Below are positions 30,516-35,527 of a DNA stretch of 35,527 nucleotides, piece after piece; the first letter of the stretch is position 1, and every line of letters begins with the position of its first letter. Where the stretch lies: NCBI GenBank assembly GCA_023429845.1, contig JAEZCY010000091.1:1-35527 (forward strand). The letters run 5' to 3'. The DNA comes from Acidobacteriota bacterium. GTDB lineage: Bacteria > Acidobacteriota > Vicinamibacteria > Vicinamibacterales > Vicinamibacteraceae. The notes beneath the pieces were generated by a model, which worked only from the letters and a program-made list of their open reading frames with translations, had not been told where the DNA came from and did not search any database. The translations under genes were made by a program, and so were the position numbers.

Positions 30516-30545
30516 ACGGCGGACACGAATGAGCGTGCCCGCCGT
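30516..30545. terminator. Bidirectional terminator hairpin
   Basis: ACGGCGG pairs with CCGCCGT and CACG with CGTG around an AATGAG loop: eleven pairs with one A-C mismatch, in the 53-base gap between convergent stops. It is the longest stem among the convergent gaps; still no T-run. Confidence 0.5.
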
Positions 30546-30565
30546 GCCGATCACAGGCTTCCTCG

Positions 30566-31522
30566 CTACGCGCCTGCTTTGGCGGCCAGGAAGCCGTTCA
30601 CGTCGAGCCAGTGGATGAACGCGTCGAACCAGCGATTGCTCGTGCGGTTCGGGTTTCCGAGACCAAAGCCGTGGCCGCCGTTCTGATAGAGGTGGAACTC
30701 GACGGGCCGGCCCGCATCGAACCACGACTTGACGACGCCGAACTGGCCGCGAAAGAGGAAGTCATCGGCGGCAATGGCCGTGAACATCGGCGGCGCGTCC
30801 TTCGGCACCTCCACTGGCCCCATGCCGCCGTAGATAGGGCCGATGAACGCGAGCTTCATCGTCTTGGAGTTCAGCGTGCTGTGCATCGTCAGGCCGGCGC
30901 CGGCCGAGAAGCCGATCATGCCGATGCGCGCGGTGTCGACGCCCCATTCCTTCGCCCGCTTGACGATCAGCGCATATGCGGCTTCGGCGTCCTGGAGTTG
31001 GTTGGACAGGTCCCAGCGAGGCTGTGGCGGCCGGGGCGCTCCGGCGGGCGCGCCAGCCGATCCGGGCGATCCCGCGGCCGCGGCAAACGTCCGCTCCATC
31101 GATTCCTTGAACTCGTCGAGCGAGCCCGGCGTCGGCTGGAGTCGATACTTCACCACGAACGCGGCAATGCCTTTGGCGTTCAGGGCCTGCGCAACTTCCC
31201 ACCCCTCGTTGCCCATCGACAGCCAGCGGAAGCCCCCGCCGGGCGCCACGATCACGGCGGCGCCGTTCGCCTTGCCGGGTTCGGGCAGGAACGGCGTCAG
31301 CGTCGCGGTGGAGACGTTGCGCGCCATCGGATCGCCCCACTGACGGAACCAGCTTTCCTGTGCGGGCTGTCCCTCGACGCCACCCGTGCCGAGAGGAATG
31401 GCGTTGGGCTCGGGTGGTGCGGCGAGTGGGTAGATCGTGCCGTCCTGCGCACGGGCAGACGAGCCGAGTGCGAGCAGGATGGCGCAGACGACCGTGCGGG
31501 CCAGGCTCGAACGAGATGGCAT
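30566..31522 (-). CDS. Exported alpha/beta hydrolase (acetyl-xylan-esterase-like)
   Basis: 318-residue exported esterase of the BD-FAE/hormone-sensitive-lipase-like fold, possibly removing acetyl groups from plant polysaccharide. The signal peptide covers residues 1-25 (SSLARTVVCAILLALGSSAR, cleavage after ARAQ). The oxyanion segment is VAPGGGFRWLSMGNEG; the nucleophile elbow is GFSAGAG and the catalytic histidine is in NGGHGFGLG. The annotation endo-1,4-beta-xylanase B is sometimes used for such proteins, but no glycoside-hydrolase fold is present. The ATG at 31522 is chosen because GAGGAG lies nine bases upstream and the signal peptide follows at once; starts up to 31618 would add a non-signal extension. 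Confidence 0.87.
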   Translation of the reverse strand: MPSRSSLARTVVCAILLALGSSARAQDGTIYPLAAPPEPNAIPLGTGGVEGQPAQESWFRQWGDPMARNVSTATLTPFLPEPGKANGAAVIVAPGGGFRWLSMGNEGWEVAQALNAKGIAAFVVKYRLQPTPGSLDEFKESMERTFAAAAGSPGSAGAPAGAPRPPQPRWDLSNQLQDAEAAYALIVKRAKEWGVDTARIGMIGFSAGAGLTMHSTLNSKTMKLAFIGPIYGGMGPVEVPKDAPPMFTAIAADDFLFRGQFGVVKSWFDAGRPVEFHLYQNGGHGFGLGNPNRTSNRWFDAFIHWLDVNGFLAAKAGA

Positions 31523-31550
31523 AGGTAGAGTCTCCTCGGGAACGCGGGTG

Positions 31551-31556
31551 AGTCTA
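31551..31556 (-). promoter_or_regulatory. Possible -10 box TAGACT for the esterase gene
   Basis: TAGACT on the minus strand would start transcription about 21 bases before the ATG at 31522, leaving room for the GAGGAG ribosome-binding site. This is a leadered promoter, in contrast to the leaderless ones. Confidence 0.4.
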
Positions 31557-31614
31557 CCGTACTCCGCGTGCTCGCCTGGGCCCATGCTCACTGCGGCATC
31601 CGTGAGCATGTCCT

Positions 31615-34422
31615 TCAACGCGCTGGCGCAAGGCGACGCAAGTGTTCGAACGCATTCACGAGCACCACCACCTCGTGCGGACCGCCCCGCGGCGGGCGAG
31701 GCGGACTCATCACCGCGACGATACCGTCGCCGTCAGGCAGTACGTCGAAGCTCCAGAAGGTTGCGCCGACCTCGGCGACCGGTGTCTCGGACCAGCGCCG
31801 GGTGCGGTCGGCGACGAATGCGCGTCCCCGCTCTTCGTACCGCACCGACATCACGTGACGATCCGGGCCGAGGAAGTACAGCTCGTTTCGGGCCCGGGAG
31901 AACAACGGCTGCCACCCGCCGCCGCTGGACACCTGCCAGGTCCGACCATCGTCCGGCCACGCCTTTACGTAAACCTCGGGGTTTCCTGCCGTGACAGTCG
32001 CGTACGCCACCCACCGGCCATCCCGGGAGAACGACGGATGGCTCTCGTCGGCGGCGGTGGCCGCGAATGGCTTCGGCTCACCGGCCATCAGCGAGTCGCC
32101 TTCACTTTCGACGTCGACCGTCCACACGTCCGACGGTCCCACGAGTCCCCCACCCTCGTAGAACGCCAGGGTTCGTCCATCGGGACTGAACGACGCGGGT
32201 GTCTGGCTGCCGCGGCTGGTGGTCAGCCGCCGCGGCGTGCCTGGTTGATCGGTCCGCACCCAGAACATTCCGCCGTTCCCGCGCAGCACGACGAACCGAC
32301 CGTCGGGCGTCCACACGGCGAAGGGCGCCCAGGGCGACGTCAACCCGGACGTGTACGGCACGAACTGATGGAGGGCTGCGCGACGAATGTCGAACGCGGA
32401 GAGCGCCAGCTCGGACGGGTTGCGCACGCTCATGAGCACGCGTCCGCCGTCGGGTGACACGCGCGGGTTCAGGTACGTGCCTGGCGCGTCGAGGAGCGGG
32501 CTGCGGCGCCCGCGGCCATCGAGCCGATCGAGCGTGACCTGGTTGACCGACGAACCGCCAGTGACGTAGACCACAGTTCCGGAAGGGGTGGTGTCCACCT
32601 GCGCCGCGCCGTACAGTGAGTACAGGACGTCGTCCGCGACGCGCACCGGATCGCCGCGCACCTCGAGACGTTCGGCATCGAACGGGACCGCGAACAGCAC
32701 GCCGCGGCTGACGTACAGTACGTGGCCGCTTCCCACATAGCGCCCGAAGGTGCCACCGTGAACGAGGCGCTTGCGCCGACCATCGGCGAGCGTGACCACG
32801 TCGATGCTGGCGTCGTCGAAGCCCGTGATTGCTCCGTGAACCGTGAAGAGGATCGCTTGTCCTCCCGGCAGGAACTGGGGGAGCCGGTGCGTCGTCTCGC
32901 CGCGCTGCTGATCGAGCACGGTCAGCGCACGTGGCGTGCCTCCCGACGCCGGCATCGCTTGCAACGGCCCCGCGGGTGCCAGCGCCGCGACGATGGTACC
33001 GTCGGGCCCCCAGGCGCCGCCGGCAAAGTGCGCGCTCGTCGAGCTGAGATCGCGCACGTTGTCGCCATCGATGCCGACGGTGCGCAGTTGCCCTTGCGCG
33101 AAGAACCCGATGGAGCGGCCGTCGGGTGAGAAGAACGGCGACTGGACGCCCTCGACTGTGCCTACCTGCTTCGAGGAACCATCGAGCAGGCTGCGCAGGA
33201 ACAGTCGTCCGCGCGACACGAAGGCGAGGCTCGAGCCGTCTGGCGACACGGCCAGGTTGGCCGCACCGGACAAGTCGAGCGGCAGTTGCGGATCCAGAGC
33301 CATCCGCAGCCGCATCGGTGGCGGTGCTGCGCCGCTTCGCGACTGCGTGGGAGCGCCGACGGCAAGCAGGCCGAGCGCCACGGTGGCCGCCAGGAGAACG
33401 GGCACGGCCACGCGTGAGGCCCGCGTTGTGCGGCTCGGCAGCGACTCCACCCGCTCCAGGAGTTCCCAGGCATCTCCGATATCTCGTAACCGATGCCTGA
33501 CGTCTTTGGCGAGGCACCTGCGGACGAGGCGGCGCACCGGAACGGGGAGCGCGTCCCAATCGGGTTCGGCGTCGAGCACCGCCTGCTGCGTTTCGACCAG
33601 CGTGGCACGTTCGAACGGGTTCACGCCCGTGACGAGCAGATGAACGAGCAAGCCGAACGCCCAGATGTCGCACCGCTTGTCCACGGATGCGCCGCGCAAC
33701 TGTTCCGGGCTCATCCAGGCCGGCGTTCCGATCACCACGTCCTCATGCGCCGCGGCGTCCGCGTTCGGCCCATCGCCGGACGTGGCAATGCCGAAGTCGA
33801 GCACCTTCAGCGTCCTGTCGGCGGTAATGCGGATGTTGGCCGGCTTGAGATCGCGATGGACGATCCCCTTCGTGTGAGCGGCGTCCAGCGCATCGGCGAG
33901 CTGGCGTGCCAGACCGATGGCAGCGGCGATGGACGTCGGTCCGACCGGCGCGGTGCCGTCCACGAACTCCATGACCAGGTAGTCGGGGCCCACGTCGTAC
34001 AGCTGGCAGATGTTGGGGTGATTGAGCGCGGCGATGGCCCGTGCTTCACCGGCGAACCGCTGAGTGAAGCGCGCGTCGCAGAACTTTACCGCTACGTCGC
34101 GCGCCAGCCGCACGTCCCGGGCGCGCCACACTTCCCCCATGCCGCCACGGCCGGCCAGTTCGACGAGTCGGTATGGTCCGATGTTCTCGCCCGCTTGGCG
34201 GGCCCGGCTCGACCGGTCGAAAAGGCGACCAACCATCGGCAGCGCTGACGCTTCGAGGAAGTCACCGCCATCGTGCTCGGCGGCCAGCAACGCCTCCACC
34301 TCGCCACGGAGCAGCAGATCGTCCGGACATTCTCGCTCGAGGAACACAGACCGCTCGTTGGGCGGGAGCGCGCCCGCCGTCTGGAACAGGTGCTGCAACC
34401 GAGCCCACCTCGTCGCGTTCAC
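31615..34422 (-). CDS. Ser/Thr protein kinase with transmembrane helix and PD40 propeller
   Basis: 935-residue membrane kinase. Residues 1-75 are a conserved N-terminal segment seen in sigma-linked acidobacterial kinases (LQHLFQTAGALPPNER). The kinase domain (82-325) is intact: GRGGMGEVW, K113 in AVKF, E126, HRDLKPAN at 189, DFG at 209 and SPE at 238. One membrane helix (about 337-356) leads to a large outer part (370-935) of PD40 propeller repeats (AVSPDGSSLAF, FFSPDGRSIGF, RVSPDGGRVLM, SFSPDGRTLAF, SFSRDGRWVAY), presumably the periplasmic sensor. The GTG at 34422 is chosen since it overlaps the TGA of the sigma gene by four bases and has GGAGGGAG upstream; the two proteins probably work together. 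Confidence 0.92.
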   Translation of the reverse strand: MNATRWARLQHLFQTAGALPPNERSVFLERECPDDLLLRGEVEALLAAEHDGGDFLEASALPMVGRLFDRSSRARQAGENIGPYRLVELAGRGGMGEVWRARDVRLARDVAVKFCDARFTQRFAGEARAIAALNHPNICQLYDVGPDYLVMEFVDGTAPVGPTSIAAAIGLARQLADALDAAHTKGIVHRDLKPANIRITADRTLKVLDFGIATSGDGPNADAAAHEDVVIGTPAWMSPEQLRGASVDKRCDIWAFGLLVHLLVTGVNPFERATLVETQQAVLDAEPDWDALPVPVRRLVRRCLAKDVRHRLRDIGDAWELLERVESLPSRTTRASRVAVPVLLAATVALGLLAVGAPTQSRSGAAPPPMRLRMALDPQLPLDLSGAANLAVSPDGSSLAFVSRGRLFLRSLLDGSSKQVGTVEGVQSPFFSPDGRSIGFFAQGQLRTVGIDGDNVRDLSSTSAHFAGGAWGPDGTIVAALAPAGPLQAMPASGGTPRALTVLDQQRGETTHRLPQFLPGGQAILFTVHGAITGFDDASIDVVTLADGRRKRLVHGGTFGRYVGSGHVLYVSRGVLFAVPFDAERLEVRGDPVRVADDVLYSLYGAAQVDTTPSGTVVYVTGGSSVNQVTLDRLDGRGRRSPLLDAPGTYLNPRVSPDGGRVLMSVRNPSELALSAFDIRRAALHQFVPYTSGLTSPWAPFAVWTPDGRFVVLRGNGGMFWVRTDQPGTPRRLTTSRGSQTPASFSPDGRTLAFYEGGGLVGPSDVWTVDVESEGDSLMAGEPKPFAATAADESHPSFSRDGRWVAYATVTAGNPEVYVKAWPDDGRTWQVSSGGGWQPLFSRARNELYFLGPDRHVMSVRYEERGRAFVADRTRRWSETPVAEVGATFWSFDVLPDGDGIVAVMSPPRPPRGGPHEVVVLVNAFEHLRRLAPAR

Positions 34423-34994
34423 GCGTGTGACTCTCCCTCCAGCGCCCGGTAGAGCCACGCCTTGGCGAAGTTCCACTCGCGGATCACGGTGATGCCGGAG
34501 ATCCCGAGCGCCTCTGCCGTTTCTTCAACGGTCAACCCGGCAAAGAACCGCAACTCGACGACCCGGCACTTGCGCTCGTCGACCCGGGCGAGCGCGTCGA
34601 GCGCGGCATCGAGAGCCAGCAGGCTCTCGGCCGTCGGCTCGCTGAAGACGGCGTCATCGTCGAGGGGCACCCGCTGCAGTCCCCCACCGCGTCTGGTGCC
34701 CAGCCGACGCGCGTGGTCGATCAGCACGCGGCGCATCATCCGGCTCGCCATGGAGAAGAAATGCACGCGGTCGCGCCAATCGACCCGCGAGCAGTTCATC
34801 AACCGGCAGCACGCCTCGTGCAGGAGGGCCGTCGCTTGGAGCGTATGGTCCGAACGTTCCCCTGCCATGTGACTGCTCGCGATGCGATGGAGCTCGGCGT
34901 AGACGAGCGGGGTGAGCTGCTCCAGCGCACGCGCGTCGCCGTCGCGCCAGGCATGAAGCAACTGGCTGACCTCGCCCGGCTCCGTTGGGGTCAC
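34419..34994 (-). CDS. ECF-type RNA polymerase sigma factor (acidobacterial, kinase-linked)
   Basis: 191-residue alternative sigma factor. Region 2 (about 25-100) has LTPLVYAELHRIASSHM and the -10-recognising stretch HFFSMASRMMRRVLIDHAR. Region 4 (130-190) holds the helix-turn-helix VVELRFFAGLTVEETAEALG and TVIREWNFAKAWLYRAL. This type, with DxxALEQL and the HTLQATALLHEA motif, is usually encoded next to PD40 kinases in Acidobacteria and Planctomycetes (TIGR02999-like), where the kinase may control it. There is no anti-sigma factor gene, which supports regulation by the kinase. The GTG at 34994 follows TATCAT with a 6-base gap. Confidence 0.93.
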   Translation of the reverse strand: MTPTEPGEVSQLLHAWRDGDARALEQLTPLVYAELHRIASSHMAGERSDHTLQATALLHEACCRLMNCSRVDWRDRVHFFSMASRMMRRVLIDHARRLGTRRGGGLQRVPLDDDAVFSEPTAESLLALDAALDALARVDERKCRVVELRFFAGLTVEETAEALGISGITVIREWNFAKAWLYRALEGESHA

Positions 34995-35000
34995 GCGCGA

Positions 35001-35006
35001 ATGATA
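35001..35006 (-). promoter_or_regulatory. Putative -10 box TATCAT, leaderless, for the sigma-kinase operon
   Basis: TATCAT on the minus strand ends 6 bases before the GTG at 34994. No ribosome-binding site is present. The methyltransferase gene reads the other way, 67 bases further on. Confidence 0.45.
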
Positions 35007-35072
35007 GCGTCGGCGTGAGTTCTGCGCCTACGTGGACGGCGTCACATTCCGACGCCAGGAGGAGCTCATCCG

Positions 35073-35527
35073 ATGGAGTGCACGAGGCGCGAACTGTGGC
35101 AGGTGGGAATGGCGTCGGCGATCCTGGCGACACCATCGATTGGCAAGACTCCGGTGCAGCCGACGGCTCAGTCTGACGCAGCCGCGATGTCTTCGGAGCG
35201 TCGGCTCCTCACGGACATGATCAGCGGCTTGCGGTGGTCGCAGATGCTCTCGGTGGCGGCTCGGCTCCGGGCCGCCGATCGTCTGGGAGCTGGGCCACTC
35301 CCGATTCGGACCCTTGCCGAAGCCACGGGCTCTCACGAAGACGCGCTGTACCGGGTACTCCGCGCGCTGGCGAGTCGCGGCGTGTTCGCCGAAGACCCGG
35401 ATCGGCGGTTCCGCCTCACGCCCGCCGCCGAACTCCTGAGATCGGATGTGCCGGGATCGCTGCGGCTCACGGCCCACGTCATGGGCGAGGACTGGTACTG
35501 GAACGCCTGGGGTGCGCTGTCGCACAC
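35073..35527 (+). CDS. O-methyltransferase with dimerisation domain and Tat-like N-terminus (3' end cut)
   Basis: The first 151 residues of a protein that runs past the window end. The ATG at 35073 is preceded by AGGAGG nine or ten bases upstream. Residues 40-110 match the N-terminal dimerisation helices of plant-type O-methyltransferases (MISGLRWSQMLSVAARLRAA, then EDALYRVLRALASRGVFAED and FRLTPAAELLRSD). The catalytic SAM domain lies outside the window. The first 35 residues are unusual: CTRRELWQVGMASAILATP has a twin-arginine pair followed by a hydrophobic stretch, like a Tat signal. Whether it is exported or a lineage-specific leader is unknown. The gene is divergent from the sigma-kinase operon. 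Confidence 0.75.
   Translation, partial: MECTRRELWQVGMASAILATPSIGKTPVQPTAQSDAAAMSSERRLLTDMISGLRWSQMLSVAARLRAADRLGAGPLPIRTLAEATGSHEDALYRVLRALASRGVFAEDPDRRFRLTPAAELLRSDVPGSLRLTAHVMGEDWYWNAWGALSH

Overview
The window reads as a chromosomal segment of a very GC-rich, Gram-negative, free-living bacterium, most likely an acidobacterium of the Vicinamibacteria (Luteitalea-like) type. The grounds are family content only: an ECF sigma factor overlapping a Ser/Thr kinase with a PD40 propeller, a TonB-dependent receptor with an N-terminal carboxypeptidase-regulatory-like domain, secreted M20/M28/M61 peptidases, and a MerR-TPR protein. No rRNA or marker tree is available, so the assignment is an inference. 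There is no phage, insertion sequence, CRISPR array, tRNA or rRNA. Genes are dense and no gene-free stretch exceeds 300 bases.

Layout. 1-2.2 kb: PlsB-like acyltransferase overlapping a proline dehydrogenase. 2.4-5.8 kb: a small zinc-ribbon protein, then a leftward pair (secreted PD40 propeller, M20 peptidase) divergent from an SDR. 5.9-9.9 kb: leftward M28 peptidase, PLP dehydratase and tRNA nucleotidyltransferase. 10.0-12.6 kb: a small barrel protein facing a leftward atypical SDR plus secreted dienelactone hydrolase. 12.8-16.8 kb: a degenerate diadenylate-cyclase-fold protein divergent from an AMP-ligase/ACP/PlsC fusion. 16.9-19.1 kb: an IF-1, a MerR-TPR protein and glucokinase. 19.3-23.1 kb: a TonB receptor with a structured leader, then a luciferase-like flavoprotein. 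23.2-29.1 kb: a GT-C/TPR membrane protein, a kinase-pseudokinase and a secreted M61 peptidase. 29.3-31.5 kb: a DUF1624 membrane acetyltransferase and a secreted esterase. 31.6-35.5 kb: ECF sigma/kinase-PD40 operon divergent from a methyltransferase cut by the window end.

The most striking signal is not one gene. Eleven genes that begin transcription units carry a TANNNT hexamer ending 6-9 nt before the start codon, with no room for a ribosome-binding site, which predicts leaderless mRNAs. By contrast, several downstream genes of operons and a few first genes have clear Shine-Dalgarno sequences. Intergenic DNA also holds two repeat classes: heptanucleotide tandem arrays related to CCCGTTC, and GTAG-headed hairpins with 9-bp stems and 3-nt loops that look like REP elements.

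Functional themes are peptide and amino-acid scavenging (M20, M28, M61, proline dehydrogenase, PLP dehydratase), outer-membrane uptake, acyl-lipid synthesis, and signalling by eukaryote-like kinases and a probable nucleotide-sensing domain. All product calls come from reading motifs; no database search was possible.
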